A stretch of 8,146 bases of DNA from JALTBU01 sp964410645 (GTDB lineage Bacteria > Campylobacterota > Campylobacteria > Campylobacterales > Nautiliaceae), in contig CAYPHV010000048.1 of assembly GCA_964410645.1 (NCBI GenBank), positions 1 to 8,146 on the forward strand, read 5' to 3'. How positions within the stretch are numbered: the stretch's first letter is position 1; every line of letters begins with the position of its first letter. The position numbers and the translations under genes are program-made. The notes beneath the pieces are model-generated. The model saw nothing but the letters and a program-made list of their open reading frames with translations. It searched no databases and had not been told where the DNA came from. Shown in pieces: positions 1 through 7,292 of the stretch.

Positions 1-103
1 GATAGATGCATATTTTGTTCTTATGCAATAGCATAATTAAATATTATGAATCTTATTTGTTACAAAAATACTCAAAAACATAATTTAAAATATTATTTTT
101 AAT

Positions 104-140
104 TATAATTGACAACATTTATATAAAAATATTTTATTAT
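104..140 (+). promoter_or_regulatory. Candidate promoter region of acs
   Basis: Several sigma70-like elements lie here. A perfect TATAAT is at 104-109, TTGACA at 109-114, TATAAA at 122-127, and TATTAT at 135-140, the last ending 20 nt before the acs start codon. TTGACA and TATTAT are 20 nt apart, longer than the ideal 17. TATAAT at 104-109 would instead give a leader of about 45 nt. I cannot choose between them. The whole stretch is AT-rich, so chance matches are easy. Confidence 0.4.
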
Positions 141-160
141 GAAGAAAAAAAGGAGTTTAA

Positions 161-2110
161 ATGCATAATGAAGTTTATTATCCTCATAAAGAATTATTTG
201 AAAATCCTACTTTTAGAGATATGAAAGATTATGAAAATTTAGCAAATGAGTTCAAAAGCGATTTTGAAGGTACATGGGCAAAATTCGCAAATGAAAAAAT
301 TTCCTGGTTTGCACCTTATGAAAATGTATTGGATGAAAGTAACGCTCCGTTTTACAAATGGTTTACAAACGGTAAGCTTAATATAGCATATCAATGCATC
401 GACAGACATTTAAAAAGCAAAAAAAATAAAGCTGCCATTATTTGGGAAGGCGATAACGGAGAAAAACGGGTTATAACCTATCTGGAATTATATAAAGAAG
501 TAAATAAATTTGCCAATTTACTTAAATCATTTAATGTAAAAAAAGGCGACAGAGTTGTTATTTATATGCCGATGATTCCGGAATCTGCTTTTGCAATGCT
601 CGCATGTGCAAGAATTGGGGCAATACACAGCGTAGTATTTGGTGGATTTTCTGCCGAGGCTCTTAAAGACAGAATAATTGACGCTAAAGCAAAAATTGTA
701 ATAACGGCCGATGGTGCTTTTAGAAAAGGTAAACCTTATATGTTAAAACCTACAGTTGATACAGCACTTGAAGAAATAAATTTTGTAGAAAAAGTAATAG
801 TGGTTGAAAGAAATAATGAAGACATTGAATGGGTTAAAGGAAGAGACGTCAGTTATCATGAATTAATCCAAAATCAATCCAGTATTTGCGAACCTGAAGT
901 TATGGACAGTGAAGACCCGTTGTTTTTATTGTATACTTCCGGAAGTACAGGAAAGCCAAAAGGAGTTCAGCACTCCGGAGCCGGATATATCCTATGGTCA
1001 CAGCTTACAATGGAATGGGTATTTGACATAAAAGATAATGACACATTCTGGTGTACAGCGGATATAGGCTGGATTACGGGTCATACATATATTGTATACG
1101 GACCGCTTGCTGCGGGAGCTACAACCATTATGTTCGAAGGAGTTTTAACTTATCCCGACAGCGGAAGAGCATGGAAAATAATTGAAAATTATAAAATTAA
1201 TCAGTTTTATACGGCTCCTACCGCCATTAGGCTGCTCCACAAAATAGGTCCAGATGAGCCTAAAAAATATGATTTAAATTCATTAAGAATTTTAGGAACT
1301 GTAGGAGAACCGATAGATCCTGACGCATGGAAATGGTACTATGATGTAGTCGGCGGAGGAAAATGTTCTATTGTTGATACCTGGTGGCAGACAGAGACTG
1401 GAGGACATATGATTTCTCCTCTTCCTGCGGCAACTCCTATAAAACCGGGAAGTGCCACTTTTCCGCTTCCGGGAATATTTGCAGAAGTTATCGATGAAAA
1501 CGGAAATAAAACGCCAGCTGAGGAAAAAGGATTGCTTTGTATTACAAAACCGTGGCCGAGTATGATAAGAACCATATGGGGCGATGCTGAAAGATTTGTA
1601 AAAAGTTATTTTTCTACTGCCAAAAAAAATGGAAAACCGGTATATTTTAGCGGTGATGGTGCTATTTACGATAAAGATAATTATATATGGATTACAGGAA
1701 GGGTTGACGATGTTATTAATGTATCCGGGCATAGACTCGGAACTGCAGAAATAGAAGCGGCTATCCAAAAACACCCTCATGTTGCAGAGGTTGCCGTTGT
1801 AGGTAAACCAGATGAAATTATAGGAGAAAGTATTTTTGCTTATGTAGTGTTAAAAAACACTAATTTGGCAAAAGAAGTGGAACTTATGCAAAAAATTAAC
1901 GATATTATCACCAAAGAAATAGGAAATATAGCCAAAGTAAAAAATTTTGCATTTGTTCCCGGACTTCCAAAGACAAGAAGCGGTAAAATTATGAGAAGAA
2001 TTTTAAGAAGTTTAGCAAAAGGAGAAGAAATTACACAAGATACATCCACCCTTGAAGATCCAAATGTTGTGGAAGAAATAATTAAAATACTTAATTCTTG
2101 TGAGATTTAA
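161..2110 (+). CDS. acs: Acetyl-CoA synthetase (acetate--CoA ligase, AMP-forming)
   Basis: This cytoplasmic enzyme of the ANL adenylating superfamily activates acetate with ATP to acetyl-AMP plus pyrophosphate, then transfers the acetyl group to CoA. The protein has 649 residues, close to the 652 of the enterobacterial enzyme. The N-terminal Acs domain (about 20-80) leads into the AMP-binding domain, with the phosphate-binding loop YTSGSTGKPKG at 258-268 and WWQTETGG at 408-415. D499 (in GDGA) and R514 (in TGRVDD) are the usual ATP and hinge contacts. The C-terminal domain carries PKTRSGKIMRR with catalytic K609, the lysine that protein acetyltransferases inactivate in other bacteria, so acetylation control is plausible. 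AGGAG at 151-155 sits 5 nt before the ATG, fixing the start. ppa follows after 38 nt, which makes sense because Acs releases pyrophosphate. All key residues are intact. Confidence 0.97.
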   Translation: MHNEVYYPHKELFENPTFRDMKDYENLANEFKSDFEGTWAKFANEKISWFAPYENVLDESNAPFYKWFTNGKLNIAYQCIDRHLKSKKNKAAIIWEGDNGEKRVITYLELYKEVNKFANLLKSFNVKKGDRVVIYMPMIPESAFAMLACARIGAIHSVVFGGFSAEALKDRIIDAKAKIVITADGAFRKGKPYMLKPTVDTALEEINFVEKVIVVERNNEDIEWVKGRDVSYHELIQNQSSICEPEVMDSEDPLFLLYTSGSTGKPKGVQHSGAGYILWSQLTMEWVFDIKDNDTFWCTADIGWITGHTYIVYGPLAAGATTIMFEGVLTYPDSGRAWKIIENYKINQFYTAPTAIRLLHKIGPDEPKKYDLNSLRILGTVGEPIDPDAWKWYYDVVGGGKCSIVDTWWQTETGGHMISPLPAATPIKPGSATFPLPGIFAEVIDENGNKTPAEEKGLLCITKPWPSMIRTIWGDAERFVKSYFSTAKKNGKPVYFSGDGAIYDKDNYIWITGRVDDVINVSGHRLGTAEIEAAIQKHPHVAEVAVVGKPDEIIGESIFAYVVLKNTNLAKEVELMQKINDIITKEIGNIAKVKNFAFVPGLPKTRSGKIMRRILRSLAKGEEITQDTSTLEDPNVVEEIIKILNSCEI

Positions 2111-2122
2111 TCTCTTTTTTTT
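2102..2122 (+). terminator. Small terminator-like hairpin overlapping the acs stop codon
   Basis: GAGAT-TTA-ATCTC (2102-2114) forms a 5-bp stem with a 3-nt loop. Eight T residues follow at once (2115-2122). The acs stop TAA (2108-2110) lies inside the hairpin. The stem is short, so termination may be partial and allow read-through into ppa. Confidence 0.4.
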
Positions 2123-2123
2123 G

Positions 2124-2129
2124 TATAAT
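2124..2129 (+). promoter_or_regulatory. Candidate -10 element for ppa
   Basis: A perfect TATAAT directly follows the T8 tract of the acs terminator and ends 19 nt before the ppa start codon. Campylobacterota promoters often use a -10 preceded by T-rich sequence rather than a -35, and this fits that style. Transcription would start near 2136, giving a leader just long enough for the ribosome-binding site. Confidence 0.45.
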
Positions 2130-2148
2130 TTTAAAAAAGGAAAAACAA

Positions 2149-2670
2149 ATGGATATAAAAAAAATTAACCCGGGAAACCCCGAAGAAGCAATCAATGTTT
2201 TTATAGAAATTCCTCAAGGAAGCAATATTAAATATGAACTTGACAAAAAAAGTGGAGTTATTTTTCTTGACAGAATTCTTTACGGAACTCAATTTTATCC
2301 TGCAAATTACGGATTTATTCCAAATACATTGGCAGACGACGGAGACCCTATCGATGCACTTGTTCTCTCAAGTGAAAGTGTTATTCCCGGATGTGTTATT
2401 AAATCAAGAATAATCGGCGTATTTATTATGGAAGATGAAAACGGTCAGGATGAAAAAATTATAACTGTTCCTACTGTAAAATTAGATCCTGAAATGGCAA
2501 AAATTAATACGCTGGAAGATTTACCTGAAATAAAACTTGAACAAATTAAACATTTCTTTGAAACATATAAAAACCTTGAACCTGGAAAATGGGTAAAAGT
2601 TACAGGATATGACGGAAAAGAAAAAGCCATAGAGTTTATAAACAAAGCAATTAACAATTATAAAAAATAA
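2149..2670 (+). CDS. ppa: Inorganic pyrophosphatase, family I
   Basis: This soluble Mg-dependent enzyme hydrolyses pyrophosphate to two phosphates and so pulls PPi-producing reactions forward, including the Acs reaction encoded just upstream. At 173 residues it matches the E. coli enzyme (about 175). All family I active-site landmarks are visible: DRILYG at 41-46, the metal-binding aspartates D64, D66 and D69 in DDGDPID, then D96, D101 and K103 in the segment ending at K103, and Y140-K141 near the C-terminus. These correspond to E. coli D65/D67/D70, D97/D102/K104 and Y141/K142. Family I bacterial enzymes are usually hexamers. AAAGGAA at 2136-2142 precedes the ATG. It can be read from its own -10 or by read-through from acs. 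Confidence 0.97.
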   Translation: MDIKKINPGNPEEAINVFIEIPQGSNIKYELDKKSGVIFLDRILYGTQFYPANYGFIPNTLADDGDPIDALVLSSESVIPGCVIKSRIIGVFIMEDENGQDEKIITVPTVKLDPEMAKINTLEDLPEIKLEQIKHFFETYKNLEPGKWVKVTGYDGKEKAIEFINKAINNYKK

Positions 2671-2689
2671 GTTTTTTAAAACTTATTTT
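2664..2689. terminator. Bidirectional terminator between convergent ppa and the HD gene
   Basis: AAAATAAGTTTT (2664-2675) and AAAACTTATTTT (2678-2689) form a perfect 12-bp inverted repeat with a 2-base centre. A T-rich run follows on each strand, so it can end transcription from both sides. Both stop codons are inside it: ppa TAA at 2668-2670, and the HD gene TAA, read on the minus strand, at 2676-2678. The two genes are therefore separated by only 5 bases. Confidence 0.75.
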
Positions 2690-3836
2690 CTTCATAAAAT
2701 TCTTTTTTAAAATAATTGCCCATATTAATTCCATAAATTTTTTTATTTTTATATTTATCGGATAAAAAATTAATTGCTTTCAATAATTCGGGTGATTTAA
2801 TTCCATGCTTTATACTCATTAAAGCTTCTATAAACGCTCCCAGATGATCAGCCACTTTTACCAAATCTCCGTCTATTCCTTTAACCTTTTTAAATTCATC
2901 AGATAATTTATCTACTGTTTTATAATTTTTTCCATTTATAATTTTATTTGCAAATTCATCTGTCAATAAGATTTTTAATTCATTTTTTAATTGTTTTGGC
3001 ACAAGCGGCAATATTTTTTCCTCAATCAGCATATTTTCATAATCTTTTAATATTTTATCAAGCCCTACAACACCTTGTTTTATAGGTGCGATAATATCAC
3101 GTGTTAAAGCTTCCGGCAAATCATGAAAAAGTCCTGTAAAAAAATTATAATATTGTTTATATTCGTTCCCTCCATATTTTTTTGTTAAAAAAAAGCTCAT
3201 AATGGCAACAAAAAGCATATGTCCAAGAACACTTGTTTCCGGAACTCTTGGAGTATTTACCCACCGTTTTTGAAATCTCAAATTTCCGCAAAGGGAAACA
3301 AAATCATAACTTTTTCTTTTTAAATCCAATATTCTTACACCTTCAAGATCATAATAATCTTCCAGTTCATTATCTATGTTAAGTCTAATTTCTTCTATTC
3401 CGTAAGACCCTTTGGCAAAGCTGTAAATAAAGTTAAATTCCCATTTAGTCGATAAATAACTTGCAGCTGATATTATTCGTTTTTCAAGACAATCTGTATT
3501 ATTGTATAATTTAACATAATATTCTAACTCTTCATCAATTATACCTTCTAATCTTTTTAAAACAAATGCATCGACTTCTTTACCTTCTTTCTTTCTCAAA
3601 TAATAATAAACAGGTGATTTTAAATCAGTCAACACTGCCCTGTACAAAAGCCCTGCTATTCCAAAATTTATAAGTTTTATAAAATCAACATTTTGTTCAT
3701 AATGAGCTATTAAATAAGCAATTATCATTTTGTGCGCCTGCTTGTCCAATTCTATTAATTTAAACGGCCTTGGAATATCGTTCCATCTTTCAATGGAAGC
3801 GGTTGTAAAAATAAGTTTGATCAATTGTGGATTCAT
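2676..3836 (-). CDS. HD-domain phosphohydrolase, YfbR-like, with a degenerate N-terminal HD-like half
   Basis: The protein has 386 residues, about twice the length of the 5'-deoxynucleotidase YfbR (199). The C-terminal half, from about residue 185, carries a full YfbR-type metal site: R191-W192, H206, the HD doublet H238-D239 inside HDLPEALTRD (YfbR has HDASEVLTGD), E242, D247, and D330 in KVADHL. This suggests a soluble metal-dependent phosphohydrolase acting on nucleotides, though its substrate is unknown. The N-terminal half (about 10-145) repeats the same landmarks, RW at 17-18, PR at 22-23, KQAH ending at H35, and AVLTD at 67-71, but lacks the HD doublet. It looks like a decayed duplicate. 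The ATG is preceded by a modest AAGG (minus strand, 3847-3844), 7 nt upstream. There are no signal or membrane segments. It converges on ppa and diverges from the phosphodiesterase gene. I know of no established gene name. Confidence 0.85.
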   Translation of the reverse strand: MNPQLIKLIFTTASIERWNDIPRPFKLIELDKQAHKMIIAYLIAHYEQNVDFIKLINFGIAGLLYRAVLTDLKSPVYYYLRKKEGKEVDAFVLKRLEGIIDEELEYYVKLYNNTDCLEKRIISAASYLSTKWEFNFIYSFAKGSYGIEEIRLNIDNELEDYYDLEGVRILDLKRKSYDFVSLCGNLRFQKRWVNTPRVPETSVLGHMLFVAIMSFFLTKKYGGNEYKQYYNFFTGLFHDLPEALTRDIIAPIKQGVVGLDKILKDYENMLIEEKILPLVPKQLKNELKILLTDEFANKIINGKNYKTVDKLSDEFKKVKGIDGDLVKVADHLGAFIEALMSIKHGIKSPELLKAINFLSDKYKNKKIYGINMGNYFKKEFYEENKF

Positions 3837-3854
3837 TTGTCTGCCTTGAATTTT

Positions 3855-3873
3855 TTTATAAGTATATTATAAT
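3855..3873. promoter_or_regulatory. Divergent promoter region, HD gene and phosphodiesterase gene
   Basis: The 54-bp gap holds both promoters. On the plus strand TATAAT at 3868-3873 ends 17 nt before the phosphodiesterase ATG. On the minus strand TATAAA (3860-3855) ends 18 nt before the HD gene start; a second minus-strand TATAAT (3871-3866) overlaps the plus-strand one in the palindrome ATTATAAT. If the overlapping pair were both used, polymerases would compete for one site. No -35 is clear on either strand. Confidence 0.4.
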
Positions 3874-3890
3874 TTTCAAAAAGTAAATAA

Positions 3891-4670
3891 ATGTGGACAT
3901 TTAATAAACATCTTATAGGAGCTCACAGAGGTAACAGATCTATAAGAGCTGAAAATACATTCAGTGCTTTTGAAAAAGCATTAAATTTCGATTTTATTGA
4001 AACAGATATTACTTTGACGAAAGACAATATCCCCGTTATTATTCATGATAATTCCCTGCTACGCACAAGTAATATAAAAGATTATAAAAAGAACCCCCCG
4101 TTTGATATTAATTATTTTACATTAAATGAACTTAAAAAACTTGATTTTGGAAGTTGGTATAAAAAAAACGACCCATTCTCACTAATCAAAAAACGATTGG
4201 TTAAATGTCATGAAATCTCTCCTCAAAGAATTCCCACATTGGAAGAATTTTTAATTTTTATTAAAAAATATAAAATAAAAGCAAATATTGAATTAAAAGA
4301 CTCTAAGAATCATTTACTTCCTATTATTACAGCAAAACTTATAAAAAAATATCATTTGGAAAATCAGGTATTAATATCGTCTTTTAATCATAATTTCATA
4401 AAAGTGATATCTGATTATATTCCAAAAACGAAAAAAGCTCTGCTTGTGGATAAAGCCCATCCTAAAAATTTAATAGCATACCTAAAAAAATATCATGCAC
4501 AAGGATATCATGTGAATCTAAATATATTAAATACTCAAATTATTCATATACTGCATAAAAACAGTTTTTTTATAGGGGCATATACTGCTAAAAATAAAAA
4601 AGAAATTCTGAAACTCAAGAATATGCAAATAGATTTGATCTTTAGTGATTTTCCGATAGATTGGCTATAA
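3891..4670 (+). CDS. Glycerophosphodiester phosphodiesterase, cytoplasmic type
   Basis: The enzyme hydrolyses glycerophosphodiesters, released from phospholipids, to sn-glycerol 3-phosphate and an alcohol. The 259-residue protein starts almost directly with the GDPD TIM-barrel motif: AHRGN with H12 and R13, then ENT with E21-N22, the metal ligands E37 and D39 in IETD, the second catalytic histidine H52 in IHDN, and E134 with K136 in NIELK. The C-terminal FSDFP (about 252-256) is the usual closing strand. No signal peptide is present, so it resembles cytoplasmic UgpQ rather than periplasmic GlpQ; no ugp or glp genes are in the window. No good Shine-Dalgarno precedes the ATG, only AAAAAG, yet the ATG directly before the barrel is the only sensible start. 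argH follows after 21 nt. Confidence 0.92.
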   Translation: MWTFNKHLIGAHRGNRSIRAENTFSAFEKALNFDFIETDITLTKDNIPVIIHDNSLLRTSNIKDYKKNPPFDINYFTLNELKKLDFGSWYKKNDPFSLIKKRLVKCHEISPQRIPTLEEFLIFIKKYKIKANIELKDSKNHLLPIITAKLIKKYHLENQVLISSFNHNFIKVISDYIPKTKKALLVDKAHPKNLIAYLKKYHAQGYHVNLNILNTQIIHILHKNSFFIGAYTAKNKKEILKLKNMQIDLIFSDFPIDWL

Positions 4671-4671
4671 T
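4666..4671 (+). promoter_or_regulatory. Candidate -10 element for argH, overlapping the upstream stop codon
   Basis: TATAAT here contains the TAA stop (4668-4670) of the phosphodiesterase gene and ends 20 nt before the argH ATG. The spacing matches the -10 elements of neighbouring genes. Co-transcription from the upstream gene is equally possible, because I see no terminator between them. Confidence 0.35.
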
Positions 4672-4691
4672 TATATTAAAAAAGGATTCTA

Positions 4692-6068
4692 ATGAAATTA
4701 TGGGGAGGCAGATTTTCAAAACAGGCTTCAAAACTTTTGGATGAATTTAACGCATCACTTCCTTTTGACAAGGAATTATATGCTGAAGATATAGAAGGAA
4801 GCATAGCACATTCCCAGATGCTTGCAACTCAGGGAATAATCACTCAAAAAGAAGCAGATAAAATAAAAAAAGGTTTGCTTGATATAAAAAAAGAAATAGA
4901 AAATGGAAAATTCAAATGGAATATTTCAGATGAAGACATTCATATGGCAATTGAAAAAAAATTAATTGAACTTATCGGAGATACAGGAAAAAAGCTTCAT
5001 ACCGCAAGAAGCAGAAACGACCAGGTGGCAGTTGATTTTAGAAGATGGGTTTTAAAAAGAAACATAAAATTTAATATAAAAATAAAAGAATTAATAGAAG
5101 TTTTCGTAAATTTGGCAAAAGAAAATATAAATACTGTAATGCCTGGAATGACACACCTTCAACATGCTCAGCCAATCAGTTTTGCATATCATATGCTGGC
5201 ATATGCAAGTATGTTTAAAAGAGACTGCGAAAGATTTCAAGAGAGTTTTAAAAGAAATAATAAAAATCCTCTTGGATGCGCAGCTCTTGCAGGAACGCCC
5301 CATCCGATAGACAGATTTGAGACTACAAAGGCACTCGGATTTGACGAACCAACTATAAATTGCTTAGACAGCGTAAGCGACAGGGATTTTGCGCTTGAAA
5401 TTCTTTTTAATATCGCTATGCTTATGATGCATACCAGCAGAATTTCCGAAGAGCTTGTTTTATGGTCAACAAGTGAATTTGGTTTTATTACTTTAAGCGA
5501 CGAGTATTCAACCGGAAGCTCTATTATGCCCCAAAAGAAAAACCCCGATGTTCCTGAGCTTATCAGAGGAAAAACAGGAAGGATTTACGGAAATTTAATG
5601 GCTCTTTTAACAGTCATGAAAGGTTTGCCTCTTGCATATAATAAAGATATGCAAGAAGACAAAGAAGGCGTATTTGACAGTGTAAAAAATGCTTTAATTT
5701 CTGTTGAAATACTCAAAAATGCGTTAAAAACCATGACTATTAATAAAGAAAATATGTATAAGGCCTGTAAAAAAGGACATCTCACAGCTACTGATTTGGC
5801 CGATTATCTGGTAAAAAAAGGAGTACCGTTCAGAGAAGCTCATTATATAACCGGAAAAGCGGTAGCATTAGCTGAAAACAATGGGGTTGATTTAAGCAAA
5901 TTAGACATAAATGAACTTAAAAAAATTGATGAAAGAATTGGCATGGATGTTGATTTAAGTCTGGAAAATTCAATAAAAAGCAGAATCAGCTATGGTGCAA
6001 CAGCGCCTCAAAAAATAAAAGAGCAAATTCAATATTTCGAAGAATTTTTAAAGGAAAATAATGATTGA
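4692..6068 (+). CDS. argH: Argininosuccinate lyase
   Basis: This is the last step of arginine synthesis, in the cytoplasm: argininosuccinate is split to arginine and fumarate by a homotetramer whose active sites are shared between subunits. The 458-residue length is typical. The three fumarase/aspartase-superfamily conserved regions are all present. The first is HTARSRNDQ starting at H103. The second is THLQHAQP at 154-161, with T154-H155 matching the catalytic Thr-His pair of delta-crystallin/ASL. The third is the mobile signature loop GSSIMPQKKNPD from G275, which carries the catalytic serine. The N-terminal LWGGRF is also characteristic. AAAAAAGGA (4678-4686) lies 5 nt before the ATG, a strong site. 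The last 8 bases overlap the OsmC-like gene. No other arg genes are in the window, so arginine genes seem scattered. Confidence 0.97.
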   Translation: MKLWGGRFSKQASKLLDEFNASLPFDKELYAEDIEGSIAHSQMLATQGIITQKEADKIKKGLLDIKKEIENGKFKWNISDEDIHMAIEKKLIELIGDTGKKLHTARSRNDQVAVDFRRWVLKRNIKFNIKIKELIEVFVNLAKENINTVMPGMTHLQHAQPISFAYHMLAYASMFKRDCERFQESFKRNNKNPLGCAALAGTPHPIDRFETTKALGFDEPTINCLDSVSDRDFALEILFNIAMLMMHTSRISEELVLWSTSEFGFITLSDEYSTGSSIMPQKKNPDVPELIRGKTGRIYGNLMALLTVMKGLPLAYNKDMQEDKEGVFDSVKNALISVEILKNALKTMTINKENMYKACKKGHLTATDLADYLVKKGVPFREAHYITGKAVALAENNGVDLSKLDINELKKIDERIGMDVDLSLENSIKSRISYGATAPQKIKEQIQYFEEFLKENND

Positions 6069-6528
6069 AATAAAACATATAAACAATAAAAAATATGAAG
6101 CTACAAACGGTAAAACAATTTTACCAATAAATACTGATGAATATTCACCTGTCGAACTTTTTATTACAGGGCTGGGAAACTGTTCACTCTTCGATGTAGT
6201 GGAAATAGGCAAAAAATATGGTATAAAAAATACTGAAATGAAAATAGAATATAAAAGAAAAAACACTCTTCCAAAAATATTTACCGAATTTCATTTTATT
6301 TATATGTTTGACAGCCAAGCGGATAACTTAAGTGCTAAAAAATGGGTGTTAAGTTCTCTTGAAACATACTGTTCCACAATTAATACCATAAGAAATACAA
6401 GCAAAATTTATTATACGATAATTCATAACGGAGATACCATCGCATACAAAGAAACTATAATATCCGGGGAATGTAATAATTATAATAATTCATTAGAAGA
6501 TGACGACAGTTTTGAATGCATAGCTTGA
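6061..6528 (+). CDS. OsmC/Ohr-family protein (YhfA-like)
   Basis: This is a small soluble protein of 155 residues. OsmC/Ohr proteins use two cysteines to reduce organic peroxides; the YhfA-like branch, which this resembles more, has no settled role. Both cysteines are present at their usual places: C41 in GLGNCS, at the start of the long central helix, and C104 in ETYCST. The family fold accounts for about residues 1-132. The remaining acidic tail, with C138 and C153 and an Asp/Asn-rich stretch between, is longer than in E. coli YhfA (134 residues) and may derive from the neighbouring Sel1 remnant. The ATG lies inside the end of argH (8-base overlap), with AAGGA at 6051-6055 five bases upstream. 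Translation is probably coupled to argH. The shared operon does not by itself imply a role in arginine synthesis. Confidence 0.85.
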   Translation: MIEIKHINNKKYEATNGKTILPINTDEYSPVELFITGLGNCSLFDVVEIGKKYGIKNTEMKIEYKRKNTLPKIFTEFHFIYMFDSQADNLSAKKWVLSSLETYCSTINTIRNTSKIYYTIIHNGDTIAYKETIISGECNNYNNSLEDDDSFECIA

Positions 6529-6529
6529 G

Positions 6530-6673
6530 GAGGATAATAAAGAAACCTGTTAGGTTTAACATTTGCAAACAAAAAGAATATAAATAACGATATGCAAAAA
6601 GCAAAACAATTACTTAAAAGGGTGTAAACTCGACAATAAAAATGTTTATAAATATGAAAAAAAATCAAAAAGT
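6530..6673 (+). pseudogene. Decayed remnant of a Sel1-repeat (Hcp-like) protein gene
   Basis: No intact frame exists here, but reading across frames restores one Sel1-like repeat. 6530-6550 gives EDNKETC. 6547-6621, in another frame, gives LLGLTFANKKNINND then MQKAKQLLKR. 6620-6673, back in the first frame, gives GCKLDNKNVYKYEKKSKS. Joined, these follow the Campylobacterota Sel1/Hcp pattern: C, then NLG with Y/F-A-N-G, a D, KA...LLKK, a second cysteine segment with LGNK, and KY. At least two lesions are implied: a small deletion near 6551, and a one-base change in the A-run near 6616-6619. The last frame stays open to 6721, overlapping the 3' end of the exporter gene on the other strand. Intact relatives are usually secreted or periplasmic multi-repeat proteins. 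What remains is only about one repeat and is very probably non-functional. Confidence 0.55.
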
Positions 6674-6688
6674 CTAAAAAATAATCTA

Positions 6689-7273
6689 CTAAAGACTATG
6701 AAGTGCTTTAAATGCAATTAAAAATAGTTTAATAGCAAAAATTATGAATATTACACTCGCAATTTTATTAATGATATTTAAAATTTTTTCTTCCAGTTTT
6801 AGTTTTGAGCTTATAAGAGCCGCCAAACTAAACGCACAGGCAATACCTGTAAAAAGTCCAATTAAACTTAACATAATATTTTTACTCAAAAAAGGGGTTA
6901 TAATAATTGCAAAAAAAATCATGGCTTTAGGATTGGACAAATTAAGCAGCATAGCTTCTTTATAAATATTTTTTGATATTTTGCAATCCTGATTAAAATA
7001 TATTTTTTCTTTAAAAGTAAAATATGCAATTTTTATAAGATAAACTCCTCCCAAAAAACCTACAATCATTTGAAAAAAAGCATTATGCCCTATTTTGCTA
7101 AGTCCAAACCCTACAAGACTTAAATAAATAATATTGCCTGTTAAAATACCAAAAACCGCCTTAAAAGCATTTTCTTTGCCATTGCACAATCCTTGTCTTA
7201 TTATATAAAAAATATCCGGTCCGGGTGTCAAAGCGGCAATAAAGCCTATAAATACCAATATTAAATAATCCAA
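6689..7273 (-). CDS. LysE/RhtB-family amino-acid exporter
   Basis: This is an inner-membrane exporter of the LysE/RhtB superfamily; members export amino acids or related small molecules, but the substrate cannot be read from sequence. The protein is 194 residues from the chosen start, the normal length for the family. It is strongly hydrophobic, with about six membrane segments. Family marks are TPGPD at 16-20 at the end of the first helix and NLSNPKA at 111-117 ahead of the fourth. The start is taken as TTG at 7273: the minus strand has AAGGA five bases upstream and a TATAAT 19 nt upstream, and the protein then begins DYLILVFIGF as the family does. An in-frame ATG at 7309 would add 12 residues with no ribosome site, and a TTG at 7372 would run into the atpE leader. 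The gene diverges from atpE. Confidence 0.88.
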   Translation of the reverse strand: MDYLILVFIGFIAALTPGPDIFYIIRQGLCNGKENAFKAVFGILTGNIIYLSLVGFGLSKIGHNAFFQMIVGFLGGVYLIKIAYFTFKEKIYFNQDCKISKNIYKEAMLLNLSNPKAMIFFAIIITPFLSKNIMLSLIGLFTGIACAFSLAALISSKLKLEEKILNIINKIASVIFIIFAIKLFLIAFKALHSL

Positions 7274-7292
7274 TATTATCCTTTTTAAGGAA

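Noticed and set aside
1..103. Possible tail of an upstream gene (short open stretches in all three plus frames) and the inverted repeat TTATGC-AATA-GCATAA at 21-36
   Set aside because: No frame gives a recognisable protein end, and the inverted repeat has no T run on either strand, so neither a partial gene nor a terminator can be supported.
1292..1780. 162-codon open frame on the minus strand inside acs
   Set aside because: It lies wholly within acs, is Ser/Arg/Tyr-rich without any family motif, and has no ribosome site of note; it is a shadow of the acs reading frame.
6543..6557. Hairpin AAACCT-GTT-AGGTTT after osmC as a terminator
   Set aside because: It is a clean 6-bp stem but is followed by AACATTTG, not a T run, and it lies inside the Sel1 remnant. 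It may act weakly; I do not call it.
6528..6560. Strong AGGAGG at 6528-6533 as the ribosome site of a small gene
   Set aside because: No ATG, GTG or TTG lies 4-10 nt downstream, and the following frames close quickly. It probably reflects decayed coding sequence.
6744..6965. 73-codon plus-strand frame inside the exporter gene
   Set aside because: It is antisense to a clear LysE/RhtB protein. Its hydrophobicity mirrors the transmembrane codons on the other strand.
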